In this document: positions 24,697 through 43,327 of the stretch, one piece after another
Position numbering within the stretch: position 1 is the first letter of the stretch
How the letters are laid out: each line of letters begins with the position of its first letter
NCBI GenBank assembly: GCA_008931825.1
Contig: QXVZ01023382.1
Span: forward strand, 16,274-80,273
Source of the DNA: Phallusia fumigata
Lineage: Eukaryota > Chordata > Ascidiacea > Phlebobranchia > Ascidiidae
DNA length: 64,000 bases
Reading direction: 5' to 3'
The notes under the pieces: model-generated
The model's input: only the letters and a program-made list of their open reading frames with translations
Databases searched by the model: none
What the model was told of the DNA's origin: nothing
Position numbers and translations under genes: made by a program

Positions 24697-25550
24697 TTGA
24701 TTGGGGGAAAGAATCACCAACGACGCACAATTTCACGTAGCTCGCTGCTTCACGCTGAGCGTGATTGTGTTCGTGCGCGCGCTTCACGCTACAGGGCGCA
24801 CATTATTACGTACCGGAAACTTGACGTCACAAGAGAGGCAGGAAAGGGCCTTAGGCGCCTGTGGTTAAATCACGAATGGCTGTGCTTCGCTCGCTATGGG
24901 CTGTCGGTCGGGCGACTGCGTAAACGGCTCGCCACTCATGCAGCACACGCAAAACAGCGCCGCAACGAAGCGCGCGAATTTTTTCGTTGCTGGTCATAAA
25001 CAACAGTAGCTATCTTGTTTCTTGCAAACCAATAATGCGCCTTTGTTCAGAAGCAAGGATTATGTGATGCATGAGTATTTTGATAGTGTAGTGTAGGAAA
25101 GAACCCGTAGCTAATGTACGATATAGGACAAGGAAGGTGTTGTTGCCTTAGCTATAAAAACTTAGCTTTATTGTGCGGCCTTGCTCAGCATTCACAGCTA
25201 TTCGATTTTTTTCGCGCAGACGTGTTGGGGCCCGAAAGGGTGATACTTGACCTTGAATATTTTGTCGGCATTGCTCTCAGTCATACATGTATAGTGATTA
25301 CATCGCACTACGCCCTAGCTTATGAGTGGCAACGAATCGAAACTACCCGCATGCCAAACGTCATTATTTCGCGTCGTCGATGCGTAACGCCAGCGCGTAT
25401 ATTTTAGGGGCCCCAGCGCTGCCTGTGACAAATTTAGCTAAGTGTGTTATTTGCGTACCGCCATCTAATAATACGCTTTCCCTTGCTGTAGAGCGTGCGC
25501 CTCGTAAGGTTATCACCCGCTTAACACCCCATTTTGTTTAAAATATATCC
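24697..25550. promoter_or_regulatory. CG-rich island upstream of MEF2
   Basis: CG dinucleotides are dense here compared with the flanks, for example GTGCGCGCGCTTCACGC near 24774. A palindromic CRE lies at 24822-24829. It is 0.5-1.4 kb upstream of the MEF2 ATG. Promoter or leader-exon use is inference from composition and place only. Confidence 0.3.
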
Positions 25551-26083
25551 CATCAGTTCCACGGTTTAAAGTTTAATTACTTGAAAGGTCTCAATCTGTA
25601 AAACACTGCATCAACTTGGGCTGTTGTTTTCGCTGCATTGGTTATCTCAAAGATGTGTGGAGCTTGCCTTGGTTCTTGCACTGCTATTGATTTTGGTTGT
25701 TTCGTAACTATGATTTATATGACCTGGAGTCCCCTTCACATTTTCTCATTCAGAATATAAAAAGTCTTATAAATTTGATTTTTAAGCATCAAAAGCACAT
25801 GTACTGTTGTTCTATTATCATATTATTAATGTTTGCACAATATGATTATACTCAGTAGGGTGTTTATTTGGGGTCAGCGGAACCTTGCACTGCACCAGAT
25901 TTTGTTGTAAACTGGTATTGCCTTTTCTTCAAAAATATTGGGATTTTTATTCAATATATTGTGATATGTTTCAGCATGTTTATTACTTTTCATTGCAATC
26001 ACTGAGGGTAGTTGTGTAATTAAACAGATCTGCACTGAAGTTTACCTTAAAGTTAATTTTTTACCAATCCTAATTCAACAAAA

Positions 26084-32611
<6,528 letters not shown>

Positions 32612-33810
32612 CCGCAGTCGATCCATTAGAAGCACTGCGTCCGCATGTGCGGCAGGGCTGTCGGACTGTTGCAGCTCGTTCATTTGCAGAAGACATCTTA
32701 ACGCCGCAGGCCTGTTTTTTTAACTCGCACCCGACCAGGCAATGGATTAGCCGCCCACCTGTGCGCTGGCAGACCAAGCATCCTTAACACTAACCAGGAC
32801 TGCCAGAAAAACATCTTCTTAGTGATCGGAGACTTGATTGACTAACGTTGCAGCTGTGTTGTGTGCGCCAATCACATACCCACCTGTCGAGTTGATAATA
32901 TTGTGTGCCTGCTGCTCTTTGGCAGTCGTATCTCATCACCACGCCACCTGCCTACTGTAAATCCGTGCTCCGACCCCTTTTTTCGGGCGAACCGCTTTTT
33001 GTACATACAGAAATGCTTATGAGAAAGCATGTGTTTTTGCTCTTAGACGTTTCCCTGCCAAGTTCCGTATCGGTCCCTCTGTACGCCTGTTTCTGCGTTT
33101 TTTGTTTCATATCAAGCTTTATGCACGAAGCATCAATTTCCAACTGGCTGAACGGATTTCTTTAGACTCGGAAACTTTATAATCAGTGGATTGTAACTTT
33201 TCAATTCTCACATTTTTGATCGTGCACCTTCACATGAGATTACCTTTTTCCTGACCTTAATTTACAAGAAACTTTTCTATTTGAACGAAACGTCTCCACC
33301 ATAACGACTTTTTTATCTCCAACACACAGAAAACCGCTGTGTAATGAAATATTTTTTTTATGTTTTCACCCATTTTATTTACATTGTACATACGTGTGTG
33401 TCGTTTTATCGAAGGATTTTTTTATGAATTATGAAATCTTTTTACCACACCCATTCACGCTTGAACATGCGTTCGTCGCGGGGACCTCGCGATGGTAGCA
33501 CGAAGTGAATATGCGTGTTAATGTTGTGACTAATCGTGCAGGGGGTGGTCAAGCCTATATCAATACGTTGGGTGTATGTGGTTTTTAATGCTCTTGGTCA
33601 ACGTGCCTTTCCATGGAAGCCTAATTAACTACTAAGGAGCAAAACAGCCAGTTATGCACCTCATTTTACAAACGTGCACCTGGCGTATATTGATTTTAGT
33701 AAAATAAACCAGCGGTTTTAATTGAGCGAAACACGCACTAACCAGTTTTTAATTGCTATTTCTTCACGCCGGTGGCCGTATTTGCATCAGTCTGTCTATT
33801 TTTAAATAAA
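32612..33810 (+). other. MEF2 3' untranslated region
   Basis: About 1.2 kb without a recognised frame follows the MEF2 stop codon. AATAAA lies at 33805-33810 and another AATAAA near 33703. The length is long for this compact genome but usual for MEF2 transcripts. Confidence 0.5.
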
Positions 33811-36089
33811 GTGCATGTTTTAAAAATGCCAACAGTTTATTAACCTACTTGCGTGGTCTTAAAAGCACTTGTGTTTAGTTCACATCAAACTTTATACTGG
33901 GACTACAAAGTCCGCTAATTTTAACGTGGACATTGTTCTGCCATTTTTTCTGGCATCCTTTGTTGTAAGAACTTGAATTAACCAATTATATTTTGGCGGT
34001 GTACCTGATCATCCCACTATTATTATGAGTTGGTTGGAAAAAGTTGCAAAAGCTTGTTAATATAAATGTTCGCCTTGTGTCATTTTCTGCGTTAAACATT
34101 TCAGGCTTGACATACCAGAGGACAAACGGTCCGAAGTATTTGTGCTACTTCATAGACCATTCTACGTAGATTTGTAGAAATTATGCAGCTATGTATGTGC
34201 AACCTTGAAAAGATTATTATCTGTTTTGGGTTTCCAACAACATTTGCTTGAAACAAGTCCATGTAGGTAACACACAGAGCTTGGACCCCAGCTACCTCCT
34301 CACCACAGTAGTAACACGAATCCAGATCTGATTTTTCGTTAATTCCGGTCTAGATTCTAGAACAGAGCAGGCAAAGGTTTCGACTCCGGCGGCCACAAGA
34401 GTATTTGAATTTATCAGGCAGGTCATGCGTTAAATAATGAAAGATTTACAACTAATAAAAATTAGGATACAGTAAAAAGATACAAGCCAGTACTTTTCTG
34501 CATTGTCTCGACAAACGCTGTTGTCGTCATCATCATTTCTACGTTCCTGATGTTGACAAATGCTTGGGTCGAAACGTAGAAAATGTACTGGTTGCATCTT
34601 TAAATTGTAACTATTTAAAACAATGAATTACGCACTAAAGTTAAGTTATGCTAAAAATCGCAAGGAAACTATCCCAGTTAATACAAGCTGAAATTCTGGT
34701 ACGACATTAACCTTTGTTACTAGCGGTTGATGTGGTGACAAACTAATTATGTTATCGACAAGCCAGGTAGCAAGTTTGCTCCGAAGCGAACAAAGTCCAA
34801 AAACCAGTATCTGGGACCTAATCCTTTTAAATGTTAATGTAGAGTTAAAATTTGACTGAGAATCAGATTGGAATGAATAACGAATCGTAGCTAATATGTG
34901 ACGTAACTGACGACCTTAATAGTGTGTGGAATTGTGTTAATTTTTATTTTGTTTGTCGTACAAACGTGTCGATTAGTGAACCCATCAACACCTCTATCAT
35001 TTTCACACCTTGCAGCTCTGTGCCACATGTTGCCTCCTGTGTTGATTGGCTGTTTGTCATTGACAGCTGTACATTGGCTAGCATTCTTGTAAACAATATC
35101 TCTTAACTTTCCCAACCGTCACCCCATCGTAACTGGTGGAGTGCGGCGTTCCACCACGTTCTGTGTTGCTAAAAACTGCTGGGTCGAATGGATGAGGCGC
35201 TTGACGCAAATACAGACACAAAAAATCTGATCGGGATTCATTCTCGGAATCGTCCCGGATTCAAACCCCGTGAAAAAAAACTGCTATAGTGTATCAGCTT
35301 ACTCTACAAGTGTTTGGATAGGATCCCCATAGGAATGAAAAGTTATACGAGGCAAGCTTTTTGGTTAATCAAAGACTGGTGCTAAATAAAGAAAATGGTG
35401 GTCTGTACCAAATAACCAAATAAATATACTAATTAACCTTCAAATCCACTTACACTGGAACCTAATTAACGTCCCGAACACGTTATTTTAAGTTCGTCAA
35501 TTCCGTACCGAACCTGTACGGAACAAATTTACATTCCTAAAGTGGCTGCAAATTAAAGTACTGCACAGAGGAAGCTGATTTTGAAGAGATAACGACTGGC
35601 CCACTAACTTAGTCTGCAGACAAGCCGGTTGGCAATAATTAGGGTGACTGTTGCATGTTGGGTACTGTTGTGTGATTATGAAATTGTGTTCGTTACTCCA
35701 TGTCGTTATGTTGTAACCGCAGCGTTCGTACTATATCTCTATGTTATTTCATGCTTGACTATCTTCATGATTGCGTCCAGGCGTGTTATTCTATGATACC
35801 GCATGGCGTAGTAACATGAAAACACAACAAGTGCATTTGCACGTTTCGTCTTGTTCTTACAGGTATTTGGCCAATGAAAATTCGTTTTCTGACCCACCCC
35901 AGTTTTCATGTCAGTCGTTGTTATACCAATCATTTTAGGTACATGTGACGTTTTCTGAAATACGCTTTATACCCACAAGTACTTGCATCACATTCAAAAC
36001 ACCAAGATTTGATGGATATTGGTAGGAAATATAAAAAATGAAAGTTTCCAATTTCCACTGGCAGTATCCATAGAAAGTATGTGGCAAAA

Positions 36090-36482
36090 CAGCAGTGTTG
36101 GGGAAACTTAAATCACTGACTCAACTCGAGTCGCCTTTTGCAAAGACTTGAGTTGACTCGAGTCCCGACTTTAAAAAGACTTAACTTGACCTGGACTCGT
36201 TACACCAGAGACTTGTCCTGAGACTTTAACAATTTCACAATACTTTTTAAGCTAGTTTTTTAATTACAATTAGTGACGCTAAAGCTTCTTGCGCCTTTAC
36301 ATATGGTGCACAGACTTAGCTTTTTCCACGTGTTAAAAGAAATTGCGTCTGGTATTTAAGTTACACTTTGACCCTAAAAAATACGTATGACCAAAAATTT
36401 GTCATCCACCCCTGTATTGGGACTTGAGCCGAGACGCAAAAAACGACTTGACTTGACTTGGCGACTCGAATCCTATTAATCA
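36090..36482. mobile_element. Foldback element rich in GACTCGAGT motifs
   Basis: Left arm has ACTCGAGTCGCC and repeats of GACTTGAGTTGACTCGAGTC; right arm has the complement GGCGACTCGAAT and CTTGACTTGACTTGG. The arms form an imperfect inverted repeat around an AT-rich core. The right end runs into the N join at 36483, so the boundary and target site are unknown. No coding capacity. Confidence 0.5.
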
Positions 36483-36968
36483 NTTAACCAACATGCCCGA
36501 AGGGTCTATATTTTTATAATTGGTACAATGCAAAGCATTTATAACTTGCAGCATGTTCGACCTTGATCCACCAATTGTGCCCTTAACTTATTTGCGCCTC
36601 ATAAGGTTGCATAGTTATTTCTGGCCTGGTGATTGATTGAGTGCTATTGTGTCGCTATGTTTTCTTTCACCAAGCGAAATAAACTCAACTCAACTCAAGT
36701 TGAATTCACCCATTTTAAACCTTTTTATGCTCCAATATATTTTTGTGTCGACAGGGCCTTCAATTCAGAAATACTAACCAAAATGTATTGAAATTTAAAA
36801 CATATATGTAAGGGGTGGTTTTTATTGGTTGTATAAAATTTCGATCTGTTTGAGCAGGTAATTGCTTACAGCTCCAAATACAGGGCTAAGCCCTGACTGT
36901 TCTGTCCCAAACACAATATGATGTGTAGCAAAGGGAGTGATTGACAGGTTTTATTGCTGGCCAGTCGT

Positions 36969-37252
36969 TATGGGTCCCCTTCCTAAAGGGGACCATATTG
37001 TTTTCACTCTGTGTGTTTGTTTTGTTTTTCTTTTTTTCTACCCCGGGCTTGTCAATGTCGTTTTGCCATTAAATGTTTGGTGGATTTGGATAAAACTTTC
37101 ACAGCTGGTAGATATGATCATGAAGTTGTGCCCTTTGTTTTATTTGACCACATAGCCCTAGTGGTAGTGGTTATCCCGCTAGCCCCAAAAGGGTAAAACA
37201 TTTTTCATGCGTGCACACCACAAGCGAAAAGTTTCTGTGATCATGTAGTTAC
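36969..37252 (+). mobile_element. Dispersed repeat family A, copy 2
   Basis: Opens TATGGGTCCCCTTCC with the paired AAAGGGGACC, then a T-rich tract, GTGGATTTGGATAAAACTTT, GAAGTTGTGCCC, and GCTAGCCCCAAAAGGGTAAA. It continues into GTTTCTGTGATCATGTAGTT, shared with the copy at 42105. Intergenic. Confidence 0.6.
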
Positions 37253-37458
37253 ATGAGTGAAACTGAAGTTAGGTCATAGAGTATGAACCACTACCCAGTT
37301 GAATGGATGTTCAGTGGGTGGTGGTTTAAGTCTGGCCTTATTAACAACTTAGTGAGCATGAGGCCCTAGTGGTTGTTTTGTGCTCCCTCTGGTGGTTGGT
37401 AACATTTTTTTTAAACAATCTCTGATTTGGATGAAAATTTAATACATTTTAGGTTGGG

Positions 37459-37690
37459 CCATTGCGGTGTATTGATTGCTACAGTTTACCAACTAGCCCC
37501 TAACATGGGTTAAATTTGTAAACAATGTCCAAATTACATGAAATTTGGACAGTTTGTATAGCATGCCATTGCAGTGTATTGATTTCTTTTTTGGCCCCAT
37601 AGCCCCATCAGTTACCATCCAGCCCCCTAAAATGGGTCAAATTACTAAACAGTGTTCAAATTAGGTGGAATTTGGACAGTTTGTCTAACA
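37459..37690 (+). repeat. Tandem pair of about 115-bp units
   Basis: Two head-to-tail units (37459-37562 and 37563-37690). Each starts GCCATTGC-G/A-GTGTATTGATT and ends near AATTTGGACAGTTTGT. They diverge in the middle, so the duplication is not recent and not an N-join artefact. Confidence 0.65.
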
Positions 37691-38317
37691 TGCCATGGTG
37701 GTAAAATAAATGCCGTGTTTTACCCTTGAGACCCAGCCGGATTATGTAGTCTGGATAGATGCAGTACAGCTTTAGGCCACAAGTGTTGTGCAACACATTC
37801 AGGAATAATGTAATTTACTTGTGCAGCAATGATGCTATTTTGTGGGTAACAAGTTTGTGTGTTTCAAAACACTCTTTTGAAAAAATGGTTATCATTGGCA
37901 TAACGTTATGAAAATATTTTTGTTTTAACTTCGGCAAACATATTCTTTGCTTTTTTGACAGTTTATAAAAATTGTCCATGCCCTTAACATAGCTACCAAT
38001 TAGCAATAACATGTAAGTGAGCACCAATGTGTTTATTCTTGCAGTTATAAAATTCCGAGGAAAGTAAGGACTATGTAATGTGAGTGGTAAATATATATTA
38101 GTTTTAACAGTAGAAAATTGAATGCATGGAAAATATCATTTCAGGGGTTCGTAACATATGTGAAAGTCGCCCTGCTGGTGTGTTTAGCAGCTAAGAATTT
38201 TTCAATGTGGAAGGTATCTTAACAAGCTTCAGCAGCGACATATGCATTGCCTATTTCTATTCCATGCAACTTGCTATTTTACACACTGGAGTTGTTCCTT
38301 TTCCATTTAAATTCAAG

Positions 38318-39103
38318 CTCCACTTTCAGAAAGTATTTCTCCAAAGCATACCTTCAGGAAAAAAGTGCTTCACAGCAGGAGGAGATTGAATCATTTGTGG
38401 ATGATGCAGATGAAATGAATCTAAATCCAGGGGACACCCCTAAATCATATGTTATTGTTCATTATTCCCCAGATGATGAAATTCCTGAACTAGAACAGGG
38501 TATGACATGCCTTGTTAATCTAACCAATATGAATTTAGCTTAGTCAGTCAACATTTCTTTAATGGTCTTAAATATCCTTGAGGGCTTCTCAGCCTTTAAA
38601 AAACTGTTGAATATTTTAGAGAGTGTGCCACAAGCCCTAATTGCTAAATATAATACACATTTTGTTGGATCACAGTTACATTGAAAAGCACTTCTTGCCA
38701 CTTGGACCCACCTTTTTTGGACAATGAAGTGTTTGTGACAAAAACACAATTTTGAATTCATAAATTCTGTAAGTTTCAATGCACTAATCTTTATTTGAAA
38801 AAACACAGGTATCAGAACTCATGGACTTAAGCGTCCAAGGAATTACACAGATTCTGGATGTCCAACAACCAAATTTTCCAGGCCAGGTCCCAAAACAGAT
38901 GAAGACGAGTTGTGGCTTTTAAGTTTGGTCCCTGTCTTAAAAAGATTATCTGGCTATCAAAGAGGTAATTTTAACTATTTTTAAAGCATAACTTCCATGA
39001 TACGTTTTATTTTGTTTCAGGGGTGGCAAAAATAAAAATCCAGCAGCTTCTTTTGGACATTGAATATGGTGATCAACCAAAGCAGCTGGATTTTACAGAA
39101 TAG
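38318..39103 (+). CDS. BESS-motif protein, 3' part
   Basis: Three exons keep phase: 38318-38499, 38809-38964 and 39021-39103. Exon 1 encodes STFRKYFSKAYLQEKS, then an acidic stretch. Exons 2-3 give a basic linker (GLKRPRNYTDSG), then DELWLLSLVPVLKRLSGYQR and VAKIKIQQLLLDIEY. That is the pattern of a BESS motif, a short C-terminal helical protein-interaction module of MADF-BESS transcription factors. A MADF domain would be expected upstream, and the first exon here may be its end. I could not find the rest: candidate exons at 38046-38064 and 38154-38213 have good splice sites but no MADF pattern. The start is unknown. Likely a DNA-binding regulator, by family inference. Confidence 0.6.
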
Positions 39104-40152
39104 CTGGTGGAAAGATAGCATGCAAGAATACTTCTTGTCCCACTTTTATGAACGTTGGTCAAACTTAGTTAACAACCAACGTTTCGGAAAACTTTAAATT
39201 TTGGAGGGGCTGCTGGTGGTTGCAGTCGTTTTTTTCTGTTTATTTGCGTGAATATACTTGAAACAATTATGGAGCATTTAGGTCGTTTAGCGGGCGTTTT
39301 AGGTTTAGTTAGTTGGTAGTCTTTCCAACGACACAATCCAACAGTTTACGAAATTAAAAAAGATCCCAGTGTTTTTGGATGGAACTGACACGTTAAACAA
39401 GCATCGAATTAAATCAGTTTGTGTAAAGTTACAGACCCCAATGTTCAGGAGATGCTCTTCTTGTCCGCACAGTTATGTTCGAAAAGCACGTTCTTTTAAA
39501 GACGAGGCATTGAGCAGTTCTACTAACTGAAAAAAACTAGCTTGTCCGTGAAACAATAATATAGTCGATAAATCAAAACCGAGGACGTGTAAAGATCAAC
39601 GGATTAACCTAGATTTTAAAGTTCTTGGACGCGACAGACTAATTGCGTAACAATCCGCATTTGCAACACACAATGGTGCAATTGTGGCAGTTTTGGCGCT
39701 ATTTGGTTCTAAGCATTACATTGTGGAAGTTTGCAAGAACTTTAACTTGTTTTGTGTTTGGAGCAATGTAGCGGTCTTGTTGTACATTTGCTACGCATGA
39801 GCAACCATGCAAGACAGTTGTGATATTTGTAGGAGAATGAAAAACACAGCTGATCTGCTGTTGACGCTGATCGATTATGTTGAGAAGGCGTACTTTCTGG
39901 CGTGATCGCTGGATTCAAGTTACGAAGTTATTTCAGCTTGTTACGGCTCCAACGTTGTTATTAGGCTGTAACATTTCGGAGATTAGATGATTGACCTCCG
40001 ACTGTTAATCTTGACATCCGTTTTTACACATACAAAACTGGATATTAGTCAACAGGCAGTTTAGTTTGGCACCAACCATTAGTTTTCAAACATATGTTTA
40101 CGTTTTAGTAAGCTAGACCTGTGGTAGAGCTTTTGACAAAAGTTGGAAAGGC
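39104..40152. other. Spacer between the BESS gene and the acyltransferase
   Basis: About 1 kb with no recognised frame. It should hold the 3' UTR of the BESS gene and the promoter of the acyltransferase gene. No TATA box or clear repeat is visible near 40153. Confidence 0.4.
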
Positions 40153-43033
40153 ATGGGAAACTTTGTTTCACAATCCGTGAAAAAACAATTAATTTCGCAA
40201 TTCCTGCTGGGCTTTATCTTCGTGTGGACTTCGCTCTTGGTTAATGCAGTGCAACTTCTTTTGATACCATTAAGATGGATCGGCCAGGTTGATTTGCAAA
40301 GGAATATCAATGGAAAATTAACGTACCTACATTGGATCCGTGAGTTGCTAGCGATTAGTTACAGTCCGGTTTGTAAATACGTTGTGAAAGAATAATTAAA
40401 GAGCGTAAATTTGATTGTTCAAGCCGCGGCTTAATTTTATCAACCGAAGAGGTACCAACTGGCTTCGTAAAATCTCAAGGGCCATTTGGAATTTCGAGTT
40501 CGTGACGTGCGTATTGTTTTTGTGTTGTTCAGTGGTTCCCGCTTATGCGCAATGGTGGGCCGATATCAACGTCAATCTGTACGTTAAAATGCGAGACCTT
40601 CAGTATCTTGGAAAGGAAAAAGCAGTTGTGCTGATGAATCATAAATCGCAGTTGGATTGGATTACGTTATGGGTAGTCGGCAACAATTTCGGCGTAATGG
40701 AGGTACGTTAATTATTTATAACTCTGGCAGTATTTATTGAACTTTAAGACAATAAAACTTATGTTGACTGGCAGAGTAGAGGCATAATGCTTCTGGACAG
40801 AAGACGCGGTAAGAGGCAAGGACAAGCTGAAAAAAACTTACAAATGTCACGACCTTAGGCGTGAATTGAAATTAGCCATTGATTGCTTTGTTTAAATTCC
40901 GTTGGTTTTAAATAATAATTTGTATTTCATTGCAATATTTTTGGCAGAACATCAAAGCCGTGGCAAAGCAAAGTTTGATCTTTGTACCAGTGGTTGGCCC
41001 CGCTTTCTGGTTTAACGAGTTTATATTTTTGAAGAGAAACTTTTCAACTGACAAAGACACCTTGGCCAACAGTGCCAAGACGTATTCTGCGTTTCAATAC
41101 AACTTTTGGGTATGGTAACAGTTTGTTTAATTTGGGGTAATGAAATAAAATTCTGAATAGATATATCGAGTTTAGCACGGACGTTGTTATTTTCGAACCA
41201 CGAATTTACCGCCATCGCGCCGCCAAACAGGCAACCGATTAAGATTTTTTTGCAGTTGATACTTTTCTGCGAAGGAACACGCTTTACCCCCGAAAAGCAC
41301 AAATTAAGCACCGAATTCGCCAGGCAAAGGGGACTGAAGCCACTTAAGCATCACTTAACACCGAGGACCAAAGGCTTCGTTTTAGTAGTCAGCGGATTAC
41401 GCAAAGCAGGTAACTTTACGACAGTGGTGGTCAGTTTTTCCGAAAACTACACCCCGCTACAAGCAACAAGTGTCCAAACATTCCCGTCAGCGGTTTGTTT
41501 GTCGACAACCAAAGTAAATTTAACAAGTCAGCACGTACGATGTAACGTATATGTGTCAGATTTGCGCCACCTCGTTGCATGTTTTGACGACCCAAAGTAA
41601 TCAACGAATACGTGCTCTTGAAATGCTGATCATATTACGCAATTTGGAAAAAGTGCTTGAAAAAGGGGGAAGTGACATCACGTTGGGCAACTAGCCATCA
41701 ACACTCACGCAGTTTGCAGCAAACCCAACAGGCCTATGGTCCAAAATCTAACAGTAAATGTTAGCATTACCTAATGTGTCTGTAAGTTGTAAACATTTGT
41801 TAGGGCTCACTGGTAACACACTTATCAATAGGCATAGCGCAAAAGATTGAATAATTCAATTGTATAAACGATTTCCCCCAATGGTTTTGGCCTGCAAAAA
41901 GGTTAAAAGGAATTTTAATGTGTTTCACATCACATGACTTATTGATTCGAACTTTTGAAATAAAGTTCTATCACAATTTTCCCTCACAAATTTTAGTTCC
42001 TGCTGTCTATGATGTATCAGTTTGTTTCGGAGGAAACACCAATCCTACTCTTGCCGACTACCTACAAGGAAAGTCCATACGAGCAGATGTTCATCTCAGG
42101 TAGTTATGACTTCCCATCCTGAAGGGTACACATACTGTTTCATTTTTTTCTGCAGCTGGTCCATGTGCTCTTGCTATTAAATGCTTGATGGATTTGGATG
42201 AAATTTTCACACCTGGTAGACATGGTCATAGGGTTTTGCCATCTGTTCCCCATAACCCTAGTGGTTAGGCTGCTAGCCCCAATAGAGTAAAAGCTTTTTC
42301 AAACCACCAATAAAAAGTTTCTGTGAATAAATGGTTACATTGGTGATTTTAGTGCTGCGTTTTATTTGATAACATTTGATTGAAAACATTTTTACCGTGA
42401 AGGCGCATACCGATGGAAGATGTCCCAGAAGATAGTGAGGAATGTTCAGAATTTGTTCATTCCACATACCAAGAGAAGGTATGAACCCTAAACAAAACAT
42501 ACATAGACTGAAGTTTATTTGTGATTTTTACAATCAAATAAACAGCTTACCCAACAATTACTGGCAATGAACATTTGTTTTACTGGTCAATAAACATTTA
42601 TTAATTTCAGGACAACACATGTGAATATTACTCACAAAATGACAAGTTTCCAACTACAGACAAATATGGATCAGACGAAATTCTTGTAAAACAGATAAAA
42701 AAGACCCCTCGGTATGTGTTTAGTTTTCTAAAACAAGTAATTATTTTAAAGATACTTTTAAATTTTTCCTTTGTTTTTCAGGTCTCTATTTTTTATGATT
42801 GTTTGGACAGCAATCTTTGCAGCACCAGGCCTATACCTAGCATTGAAGATTATTTTCACTGGATCTTGGATAATGTATGCTGCAACTTTTATCATTATTG
42901 CATTGTGTAAGTAAATGTGGTTTCTTGGATACAGAGTTCCATTTGTTAATGTTATTTTATGCTTGCAGTTTCATGTCTTTATTGGTTGATGATCGGGCTT
43001 GGAACAGCACAGTCAACCTATGGAAAAAAATGA
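40153..43033 (+). CDS. AGPAT: AGPAT3/4/5-like 1-acylglycerol-3-phosphate acyltransferase
   Basis: Nine exons keep phase: 40153-40339, 40533-40702, 40948-41109, 41256-41409, 41997-42099, 42403-42478, 42611-42711, 42782-42906, 42969-43033. Product: 380 residues, the usual length of AGPAT3/4. An N-terminal membrane segment (FLLGFIFVWTSLLVNAVQLL) is followed by the catalytic HX4D block NHKSQLDWITLW. Then come CEGTRFTPEKH, HHLTPRTKGF, and AVYDVSVCF...NPTLADYLQGK, all family blocks in the expected order. Two C-terminal membrane helices lie in exons 8-9. The family makes phosphatidic acid from lysophosphatidic acid in ER-type membranes. The HX4D histidine and aspartate and the EGTR motif are intact, so activity is likely. 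Intron 5 (42100-42402) consists largely of repeat family A. The gene converges with the calpain gene. Confidence 0.93.
42105..42331 (+). mobile_element. Dispersed repeat family A, copy 3, filling an intron
   Basis: Starts five bases after the exon end at 42099 with TATGACTTCCCATCC and the paired GAAGGGTACAC. It continues TTGATGGATTTGGATGAAAT, TTTTCACACCTGGTAGACAT, CTAGCCCCAATAGAGTAAAA and GTTTCTGTGAATAAATGGTT. It makes up about three quarters of the 303-bp intron. Confidence 0.6.
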
Positions 43034-43074
43034 GCAATTTTGTTTGATGTTAATTTTAAACAATCGTACGTTTC

Positions 43075-43327
43075 AAATGTTGCTGATTGTCTTCACATAA
43101 AAATTGTACTAGTTTTAATGCAAGAAGTGTTACAATAAACTTAAAACAAGTTTATAGTGAGGTCATCCTACCTTTTACACACATGGCAGTTCCATCAANA
43201 CTTTTTAAATGTTGCTGATTGTCTTCACATAAAATTGTACTAGTTTTAATGCAAGAAGTGTTAAAATAAACTAGAAACAAGTTTATAGTGAGGTCATCCT
43301 ACCTTTTACACACATGGCAGTTCAATC
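43075..43327. repeat. Direct duplication across single-N join at 43199
   Basis: About 124 bases left of the N (43075-43198) recur to the right (43200-43327) with a few substitutions. The block includes the acyltransferase poly(A) region and, in the right copy, the calpain stop codon. Probably unmerged contig ends. Confidence 0.8.
43134..43139 (+). terminator. Polyadenylation signal of the acyltransferase gene
   Basis: AATAAA about 100 bases after the stop codon. A second version sits in the duplicated block to its right. Confidence 0.55.

Larger units (their letters stand above)
17631..26083. other. 8.4 kb without a recognised gene, upstream of MEF2
   Basis: No frame in this stretch matches a family I know. 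Short AAGTC tandem units lie at 17993-18007. CRE palindromes (TGACGTCA) occur at 18483-18490, near 21082 and at 24822-24829. A hAT-like end sits at 22951. A CG-rich island spans roughly 24700-25550. A donor-like site (GTAGTAG|gtaagc) near 22386 could end an untranslated exon. MEF2 leader exons or enhancers are plausible here but not shown. Confidence 0.4.
33811..38317. other. 4.5 kb repeat-rich region without a recognised gene
   Basis: No coding exon chain could be built on either strand. A short open segment after an acceptor-like site at about 34105 (LDIPEDKRSEVFVLLHR, then stop) has no partner exon I can find. The region holds the foldback element at 36090, family A copy at 36969 and tandem pair at 37459. 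Leader exons of the BESS gene may lie at its right edge, for example 38154-38213. Confidence 0.4.

Noticed and set aside
34105-34178. Short coding-looking segment after an acceptor (LDIPEDKRSEVFVLLHR)
   Set aside because: Only 24 codons to a stop, no partner exon or family match found on the same strand.
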